The notes: generated from the sequence alone by a model not told the origin. Counted from the stretch's first letter, positions 37,817-46,559 are shown. The stretch is 64,000 bases of DNA from Streptomyces sp. (GCF_019510245.1 NZ_JAEKKT010000116.1:1-64000); one strand, 5' to 3'. Numbers and translations are program-made.

Positions 37817-38648
37817 CAGGTGCCTTCACCTTCCCCTTCCCGGAGCCGAACCCTACCGGGGCGAAGAAGAGTGCGAGTGTCGGGACCAGGTACAGCAGCC
37901 ACACCGTGACCTGGAGCACGGTCGGGTCGGGCTGGAAGTTGAACACGCCCTTCAGCAGCGTCCCGTACCAGCTGTCCGGCGGGACGGTACCGCTGATGTC
38001 GAAGGCCTGGTCGGTCAGGCCAGGGATCCAGTCGGCCTCCTGGAGGTCGTGGAAGCCGTACGCCAGCACGCCCGCCGCGACCACCACCAGCATGCCGCCG
38101 GTCCAAGTGAAGAACTTGGCGAGGTTGATGCGCAGCGCGCCCCGGTAGAAGAGCCAGCCCAGGAAGACCGCGCTGGCCAGGCCGAGCGCCACGCCGACCA
38201 GCGGCCGGGGGGTGCCGTCGCTCGCCGCGTGCACGGACGCCCACACGAACAGCGCGGTCTCGAGGCCCTCCCGGCCCACGGCGAGGAAGGCGGTGGCGAC
38301 CAGCGCACCCGTGCCCATCGCGAGGGCCGCGTCCAGCTTGCCGTGCAGTTCCTTCTTGAGGTGCCGGGCGGTGCGCCGCATCCAGAACACCATCCAGGTC
38401 ACCAGGCCCACCGCGACGATGGACAGGGACCCGCCGAGCGCCTCCTGCGCCTCGAACGTCAGCTCCTGGGAACCGAATTCGAGCGCGCACCCGAAGCCCA
38501 TGGCGATCAGCACCGCCACCGCGATACCGGTCCAGATCGGTTTCAGGGCGTCCGTACGCCCGGTCTTGACCAGGTAGGCGATGAGGATACAGACGACGAG
38601 CGAGGCCTCAAGCCCTTCCCGCAGCCCGATCAGGTAGTTCGAGAACAC
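37755..38648 (-). CDS. efeU: Ferrous/ferric iron permease EfeU (FTR1 family)
   Basis: This 297-residue, seven-helix iron permease carries two REGLE motifs, LREGLEASL (N-terminal) and GREGLETALF (middle), which line the iron path in FTR1-type transporters. It lies 3 bases downstream of efeB. In the EfeUOB system EfeU carries iron across the membrane, driven by the oxidation performed by EfeB and fed by EfeO. A Pro/Ala-rich C-terminal tail (KAPDDAPDDQGSRPSTAP) overlaps the lipoprotein gene. Confidence 0.95.
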   Translation of the reverse strand: MFSNYLIGLREGLEASLVVCILIAYLVKTGRTDALKPIWTGIAVAVLIAMGFGCALEFGSQELTFEAQEALGGSLSIVAVGLVTWMVFWMRRTARHLKKELHGKLDAALAMGTGALVATAFLAVGREGLETALFVWASVHAASDGTPRPLVGVALGLASAVFLGWLFYRGALRINLAKFFTWTGGMLVVVAAGVLAYGFHDLQEADWIPGLTDQAFDISGTVPPDSWYGTLLKGVFNFQPDPTVLQVTVWLLYLVPTLALFFAPVGFGSGKGKVKAPDDAPDDQGSRPSTAPRAPQA

Positions 38649-38651
38649 GGC

Positions 38652-39917
38652 TCACGCCCCCTCGGCGGACTCGGCGGAATCGGCGGATCCGGAGAACAGC
38701 GTCCGGCCCCACCAGTCGTCCTTGTCCCGGACGCCGGGCGGGACGGCGAAGACGGCCGAACCCACGTGCTGGATGTACTCGTTGAGCGCGTCGGACGCCG
38801 AGAGCTTGCGCTGGAGCGGGATGAACCCCTTGCCGACGTCACGCATGTAGGCCAGGAAGAACAGCCCGGCGTCGAGCCGTCCGAGCCCGTCCGTCCCGTC
38901 GGTGAAGGAGTAGCCGCGGCGCAGGATGGTGATCCCGCCGTTGGAGTCCGGGTGCGCGAGCCGTACATGGGCGTCGGGCTTCATGGCCTTCAGGAACGGC
39001 TCGTCGTGCTCCTTCGCCTTGCCGACCGGGGCGCCCTCGCCCTTGTCGCGCCCGAAGACGTCCTCCTGCTCCTGGAGCGAGGTCCGGTCCCAGGTCTCGA
39101 TGTTCATGCGGATCCGCCGGGCCACGAGGTACGACCCCCCGGTCATCCAGTCGGTCCCGTCCCCTTCTCCCACCCACACGAACTTCTTCAGCCGGTCGGT
39201 CTCGGTTCCCGCGATGTTGCGGGTGCCGTCCTTGAATCCCATGAGGTTGCGGGGGGTCTGGGCGTCCGGGGTGGTGGACGAGGTCTTCCCGAAGCCGAGC
39301 TGGGACCAGCGGACGGCGACCTTGCCGAAGCCGATCCGGGCGAGGTTGCGGATGGCGTGCACGGCGACCTGCGGATCGTCGGCACAGGCCTGGATGCAGA
39401 GATCGCCCCCGGTGCGGGACGCGTCGAGGTTGTCGCCGGGGAACTTCGGCAGGTCGACGAGTGCGGCGGGCCGTCGGCGGTCCAGGCCGAACTTCTCGAA
39501 GAAGGACGGCCCGAAGCCGATCGTCAGCGTCAGCCGGGACGGCTGCAGCCCGAGGGCCTCGCCGGTGTCGTCCGGGGGCGCCTCGGCGAGACCGCCGTAC
39601 GCGCCCTCGCCGACGGCCCTGCCCGCGGTCATCCGCCGGGCCGCGGCCGTCCAGTCCTTCAGCAGCTGCACGAACTCGGCCCGGTCGTCGGTCTTCACGT
39701 CGAACGCGGCGAAGTGCAGCCGGTCCTGGACGGGGGTGGCGATACCGGCCTGGTGGGCGCCGTGGAACGGGACGGCGGTGGTGGTGGCGTCGGCGCTGTC
39801 GCCGCCGCCGGACTCGGCCGCGGCCACCGCGCCTCCGGCCACGGCGGCGCCGAGCGCGAGCCCGGCCCCGCCCCAGCCGATGAGTGCGCGACGCGACGGA
39901 TTGGTTGTGTCACCCAT
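38652..39917 (-). CDS. efeB: Deferrochelatase / DyP-type peroxidase EfeB
   Basis: This 421-residue Tat-exported protein has the twin-Arg signal SRRALIGWGGAGLALG and the DyP core: MGFKDGTRN (the distal GxxDG), VWVGEGDGTDWMTGGSY, heme-side HVRLAHP and ILRRGYSF. In EfeUOB it handles heme or iron at the cell surface; DyP peroxidase activity releases or oxidises iron. It lies 10 bases after efeO and 3 bases before efeU. Length and architecture are complete. Confidence 0.95.
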   Translation of the reverse strand: MGDTTNPSRRALIGWGGAGLALGAAVAGGAVAAAESGGGDSADATTTAVPFHGAHQAGIATPVQDRLHFAAFDVKTDDRAEFVQLLKDWTAAARRMTAGRAVGEGAYGGLAEAPPDDTGEALGLQPSRLTLTIGFGPSFFEKFGLDRRRPAALVDLPKFPGDNLDASRTGGDLCIQACADDPQVAVHAIRNLARIGFGKVAVRWSQLGFGKTSSTTPDAQTPRNLMGFKDGTRNIAGTETDRLKKFVWVGEGDGTDWMTGGSYLVARRIRMNIETWDRTSLQEQEDVFGRDKGEGAPVGKAKEHDEPFLKAMKPDAHVRLAHPDSNGGITILRRGYSFTDGTDGLGRLDAGLFFLAYMRDVGKGFIPLQRKLSASDALNEYIQHVGSAVFAVPPGVRDKDDWWGRTLFSGSADSAESAEGA

Positions 39918-39927
39918 GCCCGGCTCC

Positions 39928-41061
39928 TTACTTGACCACGGCCGCGGCGAGCTTCGACAGCGGCTCCGCGAGGGCGTTGACCGCGTCGGACAGCTCCTTG
40001 CGCTGCGCTTCGGTGACCGTGTCGTACGAGACGTAGCCGTCGGAGGTCTTGTCCGTGCGGTACTTGCCGAGCAGCGTGTCCAGCGCGGCGAACTGCTTGT
40101 CGAGTTCGGTGGCGAGCGCCGCGTCGTTCTTCTGCGCGACCGGCTTGAGCAGCTCGTACGCCTTCTGGGCGCCTTCGACGTTGGCCTTGAAGTCGCTCAG
40201 GTCGGTGTGCGAGTAGCGGTCCTCCTCGCCGGTGACCTTGCCGGTGGCGACCTCGTCGAGGAGCTCCTTGGCGCCGTTGGCCATGGAGGTCGGGGTGATC
40301 TCGGCCTTGCCGACCCGCTGCTGCCAGTCCTTCAGGTCCGTGACCAGCTGGGCCGCGAGGGCCTTTTGCTCGGCGCCGGTCTTCTTGTCCTGCCACAGCG
40401 CCTTTTCCAGCGCGTGCCAGCCGGTCCACTTCTGGCCCTTCTCCAGGCCGTCGGCGCGGGTGTCGGTCTTGGGGTCGATGTCCCCGAACGACTCGGCGAT
40501 CGGCTCGGTGCGCTCCCAGCCGACGCGGGAGGGAGCGTAGGCCTTCTTGGCGGCTTCCAGGTCGCCGGCCGCGACGGCGTCGGCGAACGCCTGCACCTTC
40601 GGGATCGTCGCGTCGGCCTGCTCCTGCGCGTACTCGCGATAGGCGGCGACGGCCGCGTCCAGCTTCGGGTCGCGCTTGGCGGCCGTGCCGCCGGTGACGG
40701 TCAGCTTCTGCCGGACGCCGTGCCCCTTCATCCCGGGCCGGCAGGCTATCTCGTACGATCCCGCCTTCACCTCGGCGGTCAGCGTGTACTTGGTCCCCGG
40801 ACCGATGTTCTCCTTCTCGGAGACGATCCGGTCGTCGGGGAAGAGGATCTCGACCTCGGTGGCCTTCGACCCCGTGTTCTCGATGGCGAGTGTGACGTGC
40901 CCCGCCGGAACCGACTTCGCCGATGTCTCGCACTTCGAGTCGGCGGCGGTGACCCGGATCGCGTCGTCGCCCTCGGCGTCGCTCTTCGCCGTGCAGGCCG
41001 AGAGGGCGGTCAAGGCGGCCACGGTGGCGGCGGCGGTGACGGTGAGTCGGACGGCACGCAT
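39928..41061 (-). CDS. efeO: Iron-uptake lipoprotein EfeO (cupredoxin + M75 imelysin-type)
   Basis: This 377-residue lipoprotein starts MRAVRLTVTAAATVAALTAL, lipobox LSAC. An N-terminal cupredoxin-like domain (HVTLAIENTGSKATEVEI, GSYEIACRPGMKGHG) is followed by an M75/imelysin domain with the GWHALEK motif. It delivers or binds periplasmic iron for EfeU. First gene of the operon; its upstream region carries tandem iron boxes, which fits iron-dependent repression. Confidence 0.95.
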   Translation of the reverse strand: MRAVRLTVTAAATVAALTALSACTAKSDAEGDDAIRVTAADSKCETSAKSVPAGHVTLAIENTGSKATEVEILFPDDRIVSEKENIGPGTKYTLTAEVKAGSYEIACRPGMKGHGVRQKLTVTGGTAAKRDPKLDAAVAAYREYAQEQADATIPKVQAFADAVAAGDLEAAKKAYAPSRVGWERTEPIAESFGDIDPKTDTRADGLEKGQKWTGWHALEKALWQDKKTGAEQKALAAQLVTDLKDWQQRVGKAEITPTSMANGAKELLDEVATGKVTGEEDRYSHTDLSDFKANVEGAQKAYELLKPVAQKNDAALATELDKQFAALDTLLGKYRTDKTSDGYVSYDTVTEAQRKELSDAVNALAEPLSKLAAAVVK

Positions 41062-41085
41062 GCAGGCTCCAAGCGGGTGGTGTGG

Positions 41086-41119
41086 TGAGGCTGGCCTAAC
41101 TTACCTGAGGCTTACCTCA
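41086..41119 (-). promoter_or_regulatory. Tandem DtxR/DmdR-type iron boxes
   Basis: Two 19-bp sites follow each other with a 4-base overlap: TGAGGCTGGCCTAACTTAC (41086-41104) and TTACCTGAGGCTTACCTCA (41101-41119). By my count they agree with the actinobacterial iron box TTAGGTTAGGCTAACCTAA (read in either orientation) at about 13 and 14 of 19 bases. They lie 25-58 bases upstream of efeO, a position suited to repression by DmdR1 with Fe2+. Confidence 0.7.
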
Positions 41120-41244
41120 CTCATACCCGGGCGGGTGGTGATTGGCCAGACACGGAAAGATCACAGACACGGCTTGATATCGATACCTCGATGGTTAAGC
41201 CAAAAGAATATAAAGAAATCGTCAAGTATGCCGTCGGGGGTGCT

Positions 41245-41290
41245 GGAGGTATCCCCGGCCGAAGGCTGGGGAGGAGCTGCGAGTGCGCAG
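41245..41290. repeat. Dispersed hairpin repeat, diverged copy
   Basis: GGTATCCCCGGCCGAAGGCT followed by GGGGAGGAGCTGCGAGTGCG is the reverse complement of the CTCCCCCAGCCTTCGGCCGG / GTACC part of copy 3 with several changes. An AT-rich stretch (about 41165-41225) stands just left of it. Confidence 0.5.
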
Positions 41291-41322
41291 GCGTCGTACG
41301 CTGCGGGTGCTTCAATGCCGCT

Positions 41323-41994
41323 GTGACTGATTACGACGTGCTGCGTGTCTTCTGCGCGGCGAACGGCGGGTACGGCAACGAGCTGGGGGTCGTCCGGGAC
41401 GGCTCCGTGCTGCCCGACCGGGAGGACCGGCAGGTGCTGGCGGCGAAGCTCGGGTTCAGCGAGACCGTGTTCGTGGACGACCCCGAGCGCGGAGTCCTCG
41501 ACATCTACACCCCCACCCTGCGCCTGCCGTTCGCCGGACACCCCTGCGTCGGCACGGCCTGGCTGCTGGACGTGCCCGAACTGGTCACCCCGGCCGGCGT
41601 GGTCGGCGCCCGGCTGGACGGGGAGTTCAGCTGGATCGAGGCGCTCCCGGAGTGGGCCCCGCCGCGCACCCTGCGCCAGTACGCCAAGGCCGCCGAGGTC
41701 GACGCGCTGCCGGTGCCGCCGCCCGGGGAGTGGATCTACGCCTGGGCGTGGGAGGACGAGTCGGCCGGGCGGGTCCGCGCCCGCGCCTTCCCCGGCCGGA
41801 ACGACGGCATCGACGAGGACGAGGCCACCGGGGCGGCCGCCCTGCTGCTCACCGCGCAGCTGGGCCGGGCCCTGAACATCACCCAGGGCCGGGGTTCGCA
41901 GATCCTGACCGCGCCGCAGCCGTACGGCTGGGTGGAGATCGGCGGCCGGGTCTTCCTGGAGGGCCCGGAGAAGCAGCCGGGGATCAGCCGGTGA
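41323..41994 (+). CDS. PhzF-family isomerase/epimerase
   Basis: This 223-residue protein starts at GTG 41323 (VTDYDVLRVFCAANGGYGNELG); the track ORF that begins at 41191 runs through the repeat and is not needed. Typical PhzF words are present: YGNELGVV (the acid near GN is the usual catalytic Glu), LRLPFAGHPCVGTAWLL, the C-terminal acidic DGIDEDEATGAAALLL, and GSQILTAP. It is slightly shorter than usual (about 260-300), mostly in the N-terminal lobe. Probable isomerase of small metabolites. Convergent with the small membrane gene. Confidence 0.85.
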   Translation: MTDYDVLRVFCAANGGYGNELGVVRDGSVLPDREDRQVLAAKLGFSETVFVDDPERGVLDIYTPTLRLPFAGHPCVGTAWLLDVPELVTPAGVVGARLDGEFSWIEALPEWAPPRTLRQYAKAAEVDALPVPPPGEWIYAWAWEDESAGRVRARAFPGRNDGIDEDEATGAAALLLTAQLGRALNITQGRGSQILTAPQPYGWVEIGGRVFLEGPEKQPGISR

Positions 41995-42166
41995 CCGACT
42001 TGCCGGCGCGCCCGCGCCGCACGTAGTACCAGGTCATGTTGGACGACAGTCCCGTCAGCAGCACCCAGACCACGCCGATCAGCCAGCTGCCCTGGATGAA
42101 GGAGACGACGGCGGCGACGACGGCGAGGACGCAGACGATCAGGGCGTAGAGGGCGAGGCGGGGCAT
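41984..42166 (-). CDS. Small two-helix membrane protein
   Basis: A 60-residue protein from ATG 42166 (MPRLALYALIVCVLAVVAAV) with two predicted membrane helices (VVAAVVSFIQGSWLIGVVWVLL) and a YVRRGRAG end. The longer track start (42223) is not supported. The 3' end overlaps that of the convergent PhzF gene by 11 bases. Downstream of NpdG on the same strand. Function unknown. Confidence 0.6.
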   Translation of the reverse strand: MPRLALYALIVCVLAVVAAVVSFIQGSWLIGVVWVLLTGLSSNMTWYYVRRGRAGKSVTG

Positions 42167-42227
42167 GGGGGTCGCTTTCTCATGACGAGGGGGACACTGC
42201 TGGCGTCCCCCAGTGTCCCCCATCCGC

Positions 42228-42947
42228 TCAGACGTCCGTGACGCGGAGCCCGGCGTGTGCCTTGTAGCGGCGGTTGACCGAGATCAGGTTCGCGACCAGG
42301 GACTCCACCTGGTGCGCGTTGCGCAGCCGCCCCGCGAACACGCCGCGCATCCCGGGGATCCGCCCGGCCAGCGCCTGCACGATCTCGACGTCGGCCCGCA
42401 CCTCGCCGAGCACCATCACGTCGGTGTCGATCTCCTCGATCTCCGGGTCCTGGAGGAGCACGGCGGAGAGGTGGTGGAAAGCCGCCGTGACCCGCGAGTC
42501 CGGCAGCAGCGCCGCGGCCTGCTCCGCCGCACTGCCCTCCTCCGGCTTCAGCGCGTAGGCGCCCTTCTTGTCGAAGCCGAGCGGGTTGACGCAGTCCACG
42601 ACCAGTTTGCCGGCCAGCTCCCCGCGCAACGACTCCAGCGTCTTGCCGTGCCCGTCCCACGGTACGGCGACGATCACGAGGTCGCTGCGGCGCGCGCACT
42701 CGGCGTTGTCGGTGCCCTCGACACCGTGCCCGAGCTCGTCGGCGGCGGCCTGCGCGCGCTCGGCGGCCCGCGAGCCGATGATCACCTTCTGGCCGGCGCG
42801 GGCCAGCCGGTAGGCGAGGCCCTTGCCCTGCGGGCCGGTGCCGCCGAGCACACCCACGACCAGACCGGAGACGTCGGGCAGGTCCCAGGGATCCTTGGCA
42901 GGGGCCTTCTCGGCCGCCGGCTGCTGTGCACTGTCGGTAGAGGTCAT
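42228..42947 (-). CDS. npdG: NADPH-dependent F420 reductase
   Basis: This 239-residue protein has the NpdG hallmarks: VVGVLGGTGPQGKGLAYRLA (NADPH loop), KVIIGSRAAERA, VIVAVPWDGH, and the late segment GLRVTDV. The enzyme moves hydride between NADPH and the deazaflavin F420, feeding the F420-dependent luciferase-like enzymes of Streptomyces. The N-terminal 27 residues (TSTDSAQQPAAEKAPAKDP) are an extra low-complexity tail. A candidate partner for the luciferase-like gene at 15.3 kb, though far away. Confidence 0.92.
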   Translation of the reverse strand: MTSTDSAQQPAAEKAPAKDPWDLPDVSGLVVGVLGGTGPQGKGLAYRLARAGQKVIIGSRAAERAQAAADELGHGVEGTDNAECARRSDLVIVAVPWDGHGKTLESLRGELAGKLVVDCVNPLGFDKKGAYALKPEEGSAAEQAAALLPDSRVTAAFHHLSAVLLQDPEIEEIDTDVMVLGEVRADVEIVQALAGRIPGMRGVFAGRLRNAHQVESLVANLISVNRRYKAHAGLRVTDV

Positions 42948-42984
42948 GGGCCGACTCTACGTCCGGGCCGACGGCCGCACCCGG

Positions 42985-44064
42985 TCAGGTGAGGCGGTTC
43001 ACGGGCACCCGGCGGAACGTGATCGTCGTGTACGCGCTGAAGTCGCCGGTCTCGTACAGCAGTCCGACCGTGGCCGCGTCGATGCGGGTCAGGTCGGAGT
43101 AGGCGGCCGGCAGTCCGTCGACCGTGTAAGCGGTCCGCCAGGTGGTGCCGCCGTCCGTGGAGGTGCGGATCGTCATCAGGGCGCGGGCCGCGGGATCGCC
43201 CGGCCCGGAGTACAGCAGCAGGTCGGGATCGCGGAGTTGGAGCACGCTGGCCTGGCAGACCGGTGCGGTGAGGCCGGCCTGCGGCCGGAAGGGCTTCACC
43301 AGGGTGCGCCCGCCGTCCGCCGAGTGGGCGTCGGCCCTGTTCCCCGGCGCCGGTGAATCGTTGCGCGTGTTGAAGTAGACGCGCCCGTCGGGCAGTTCGG
43401 CGGCGGTGGTCTCGTTGACGTTGATGTACCCGTCGGTGTTCTCGTCGAGGTAGCCGAGGTACCAGGTCGCCCCGTGGTCGTCGCTGAGCAGGCAGTGTCC
43501 GCTGTTGTACCTGCCCTCGGTGCCGTTGTCCGACCCGGTGGGCGGGAGGGTGTGGTTGGCGGCCACGACGACGCGGCCCGAACGCAACTGGACGGCGTGC
43601 CCGGGCGTGGTGGCGTACCACCGCCACCCGGCCTTCTTCACGGACCTGGTGATCTCGACCGGGGCGGACCAGGTCACCCCGTCGTCGTCGCTGTGCTGCA
43701 CCCACACCCGCCGCCCGTCGGCGTCCGACACCTGCCCGCGCAGGATGGCGTCCTCGGTGGCGGAGGCGGCGCTGCGGACGTGCACGAGCAGGATGCGACC
43801 GGTGTCGAGCACGACGGGCGCCGGGTTCCCGGCGAGGTCGGTCCCGTTGCTCGCGGCGACCTGGAGCGGACCCCAGGTGCGGCCGCCGTCCGCGGACCTC
43901 TTCAGCACCACGTCGATGTGCCCGTGGTCGGCGGCGGAGTCGACTCTCCCCTCGCAGAAGGCGAGCACGGTGCCCGCCCGGGAGACCACCACCGCCGGGA
44001 TCCGGAAACTGGCGTACCCCTCTGTGCCCGCGCGAAAGGGAATGCTTGCTTCTGCGTCGCTCAT
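42985..44064 (-). CDS. Sialidase-fold (GH33-type) protein without signal peptide
   Basis: A 359-residue beta-propeller starting at ATG 44064 (MSDAEASIPFRAG). The sialidase FRIP motif occurs as ASFRIPAVV, and five Asp-box repeats are visible (SADGGRTWG, SDDDGVTWSA, SDDHGATWYL, SADGGRTLV, STDGGTTWRT). Active sialidases cleave terminal sialic acids from glycans outside the cell, but neither this start nor the longer track ORF has an export signal. It may act inside the cell, leave by lysis, or use an unrecognised signal. Confidence 0.8.
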   Translation of the reverse strand: MSDAEASIPFRAGTEGYASFRIPAVVVSRAGTVLAFCEGRVDSAADHGHIDVVLKRSADGGRTWGPLQVAASNGTDLAGNPAPVVLDTGRILLVHVRSAASATEDAILRGQVSDADGRRVWVQHSDDDGVTWSAPVEITRSVKKAGWRWYATTPGHAVQLRSGRVVVAANHTLPPTGSDNGTEGRYNSGHCLLSDDHGATWYLGYLDENTDGYINVNETTAAELPDGRVYFNTRNDSPAPGNRADAHSADGGRTLVKPFRPQAGLTAPVCQASVLQLRDPDLLLYSGPGDPAARALMTIRTSTDGGTTWRTAYTVDGLPAAYSDLTRIDAATVGLLYETGDFSAYTTITFRRVPVNRLT

Positions 44065-44144
44065 GGGCCGCCTTCTCCCCGGGCCGGGCGAATTCGCGGT
44101 GAACTCCGCGTCACGAGTGTCCGATTGCGGCAGTATGCGGAGGC

Positions 44145-44744
44145 ATGGACGCCGTACGGGTCGCGTTGTTGCGTGAAGTGCTCGCCGGGACCGAGTGGTT
44201 GACCGCGACACGGAGGTTCGCGGGCGCGCTGCGGGGCTCGGTGGTGACCCACGGCGGCGGACTGCTCCTGCTCGGCACGCCGGAGTACGAGCCGTGGCAT
44301 CTCGCCGCGCACCTCGTCGACGAGGCGGCGTGGTCCGGTACGCCGGAACTGGCGCCGACCCTCGTCCGGTACGACGCCCGGCCCACCGACCCGGCGCACC
44401 TCGCGGTCGGCCCCGGCCGCATCGAGGCGGCCCGCCGGGGGGAGACCCTGCTGGTGGTGGCGCCGGGTGACACCGAACCCCTGCTGGAGCGGGTCCACAC
44501 CGCCCGCCGCGCCGGCGTGACGGTCCTGACCCTCGCCACCACCACCGACGACGCGCTGACCGCCATGGCCCACGAGACCCTCGCCGTCCCCGAGGCCGCG
44601 GAACTGGACCTGGACACGGTCCAGCACCTGGTCAGCGCGGCAGCCGGCGAGAACGGCCCGTCGCCGAGGAGCCGCCGCAGCTTCAGGGACCGCCTGGCGA
44701 AGCTGGCGGAAACGGTGATGGCGCCGCCTCCGACTCCCTGGTGA
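44145..44744 (+). CDS. SIS-like hypothetical protein
   Basis: This 199-residue protein begins MDAVRVALLREVLAGTEWLT. The middle segment LAVGPGRIEAARRGETLLVVAPGD, ERVHTARRAGVTVLTLATTT, and ALTAMAHETLAVPE is the pattern of SIS (sugar isomerase) domains that bind phosphosugars. Catalytic residues cannot be assigned. It is divergent from the sialidase gene, 80 bases apart, so a joint control region of sugar metabolism is possible. Repeat copy 3 follows. Confidence 0.6.
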   Translation: MDAVRVALLREVLAGTEWLTATRRFAGALRGSVVTHGGGLLLLGTPEYEPWHLAAHLVDEAAWSGTPELAPTLVRYDARPTDPAHLAVGPGRIEAARRGETLLVVAPGDTEPLLERVHTARRAGVTVLTLATTTDDALTAMAHETLAVPEAAELDLDTVQHLVSAAAGENGPSPRSRRSFRDRLAKLAETVMAPPPTPW

Positions 44745-44753
44745 GACTTCGGC

Positions 44754-44895
44754 TGCGGGCGCGTGGGGGTTGCTCGCGCAGTTCCTCCCCCAGCCTTCGG
44801 CCGGGGGTACCCCCGGCGCCCCGTCAGGGGCGCTGCACCAACGCGCCCCGAAGGGGCGCGGGGAACTGCGCGACCAGCCCCCATCGGGCCGCACC
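44754..44895. repeat. Dispersed hairpin repeat, copy 3 (double, inverted)
   Basis: The forward half has GTGGGGGTTGCTCGCGCAGTTC, CTCCCCCAGCCTTCGGCCGG and GGGTACCCCC. It is followed by a second copy in reverse: GCGCCCCGAAGGGGCGCGGGG and AACTGCGCGACCAGCCCCC. Together they can form a long stem. Lies between the SIS-like gene end and the MFS gene start. Confidence 0.85.
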
Positions 44896-44946
44896 CGGGC
44901 GAAAAGTGTTTGCTGCCGCCGAGCGCAGCGTTCAACATGGCCCCCC

Positions 44947-46254
44947 GTGAGTCTCCTCCCCGACCTAGCCCCCTGGAAGGCCTCCGTCGACTTCCGGCGG
45001 CTGTGGGTCTCCGGTCTGATCAGCAGCTTCGGGAGTTTCCTGACGTTCGTCGCGCTCCCGGTGCAGATCAAGGACCTCACCGGTTCCGCGGCCGCCGTAG
45101 GCGCCATCGGCGCTGTCGAACTGCTCCCGCTCATCCTCTTCGGCCTCTACGGCGGCGCCCTCGCCGACGCCCTCGACAAGCGCGCCCTGATCGTCCGGAC
45201 CGAGGCCGCTCAGGGCCTGCTCAGCGCGGGCCTGCTGGTCAACGCCCTGCTGCCGCACCCGGCGGTGTGGCCGCTGTACGCCGTCGCCGCGCTCTCCGCC
45301 GCGCTGGTGTCCGTGCAGCGCCCCGCCCTCGACTCCCTGCTGCCGAGGATCGTCGCCCACGACGACCTCCCGGCCGCGGCGGCCCTCAACTCCTTCCGCT
45401 GGACCATCGGCGGCGTCGCGGGCCCCGCCGTCGCCGGCCTGGTCGTGGCGTACGCGGGCCTCGGCTGGGCGTACGGCGCCGACCTCGTCACGTTCCTCGT
45501 CTCGGTCGTGCTCATCCTGCCCATCGCCGCGTCGCCCGCCTCCCACGAGGCCGCCAGGCCCTCCCTCCGCTCCGTCGCCGAGGGCGCCCGCTACGCCTGG
45601 AGCCGCAAGGAACTCCTCGGCACCTACGCGGTCGACCTCGCGGCGATGTTCCTGGCGATGCCGCTCGCCGTGCTGCCCTTCCTCGCCGACGAGTTGAACG
45701 CGCCCTGGTCGTTGGGGCTGATGTACGCGAGCATCCCGGCCGGTTCGCTCCTCGTGAGCCTGGTCAGCGGCTGGACCTCACGGGTGCGCCGGCAGGGGCG
45801 GATGGTCGTGCTGTCCGCCGCGCTGTGGGGCCTCGCGATCGCCGCCGCCGGCGCCGTGGCGAACGTGTGGCTGGTCCTGCTGCTTCTCGCCGTCGCCGGC
45901 GGCTGCGACATGGTCAGTGGGATCTTCCGGGCCGCGATGTGGAACCAGACGATCCCCGACGAGCTGCGCGGCCGCCTCGCCGGGATCGAACTGCTGTCGT
46001 ACTCCGTGGGCCCCACTCTCGGCCAGGTCCGCTCCGGCGGCATGGCCGGATGGCTCGGGGTACGGGCGTCCGTCGGCGCGGGCGGGCTGCTGTGCACCGG
46101 CGCGGTCGGCCTGCTGGCCCTGTGCCTGCCCGCCCTGATGTCGTACGACGCGCAGACCGACGAACACGCCCTGCGACTGCGCGCCCGACGCACCGCCGAA
46201 GCCGCGACCGAAGCCGCGACCGAAGCCGCGGCCGACCCCGTCCAGCACCCGTGA
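44947..46254 (+). CDS. MFS transporter
   Basis: This is a 435-residue 12-helix transporter from GTG 44947 (VSLLPDLAPWKASVDFRRLW). Motifs include GGALADALDKRALI (motif A variant), RWTIGGVAGPAVAGLVVA and IPDELRGRLAGIELL. It belongs to the large group of macrolide-type/EntS-like exporters of actinobacteria. The C-terminus has a repeating AATEAATEAA tail. The start lacks a clear ribosome binding site; ATG in another frame is not productive. Confidence 0.88.
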   Translation: MSLLPDLAPWKASVDFRRLWVSGLISSFGSFLTFVALPVQIKDLTGSAAAVGAIGAVELLPLILFGLYGGALADALDKRALIVRTEAAQGLLSAGLLVNALLPHPAVWPLYAVAALSAALVSVQRPALDSLLPRIVAHDDLPAAAALNSFRWTIGGVAGPAVAGLVVAYAGLGWAYGADLVTFLVSVVLILPIAASPASHEAARPSLRSVAEGARYAWSRKELLGTYAVDLAAMFLAMPLAVLPFLADELNAPWSLGLMYASIPAGSLLVSLVSGWTSRVRRQGRMVVLSAALWGLAIAAAGAVANVWLVLLLLAVAGGCDMVSGIFRAAMWNQTIPDELRGRLAGIELLSYSVGPTLGQVRSGGMAGWLGVRASVGAGGLLCTGAVGLLALCLPALMSYDAQTDEHALRLRARRTAEAATEAATEAAADPVQHP

Positions 46255-46267
46255 TCAGCGCTCCTGA

Positions 46268-46501
46268 TCAGCCCTCGTCCGAGGAGTCCCCCGCGGGCGC
46301 GTCGTGCCACCGCGGGTCGTTCTCCCACTGGAGGTTGCGCTCCCGCGCGATCTCCATCGCGTGCTCGGCCTCCCCACGGGTGGCGTAAGGCCCGAACCGG
46401 TCCTTGGCGGGACACTCGGGCCCCTCCTCGACCTTCTGATGCTGCAGGCAGTAGTACCACTCGCCCGGCTTCGCAACGGTCCGCTTCTTGAACAGGGGCA
46501 T
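46268..46501 (-). CDS. Small conserved protein with Trp/Tyr and Cys pairs
   Basis: A 77-residue protein from ATG 46501 ([20 protein letters not shown]). The order is [43 protein letters not shown]; the [14 protein letters not shown] segment is similar to the SPOR domain (peptidoglycan binding), and two Cys about 10 apart may bind metal. No membrane or export signal. Divergent from methionine aminopeptidase, 59 bases away. Confidence 0.7.
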   Translation of the reverse strand: MPLFKKRTVAKPGEWYYCLQHQKVEEGPECPAKDRFGPYATRGEAEHAMEIARERNLQWENDPRWHDAPAGDSSDEG

Positions 46502-46559
46502 GACCGGCTCCTTTCGCCATCCACATGTTCCCCCATGCCCGCTGGTTAGACTCGCTGGC

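Noticed and set aside
41191-41322. Extended N-terminus of the PhzF protein from ATG 41191
   Set aside because: The extension crosses an AT-rich patch and a degenerate repeat; PhzF homology starts at GTG 41323.
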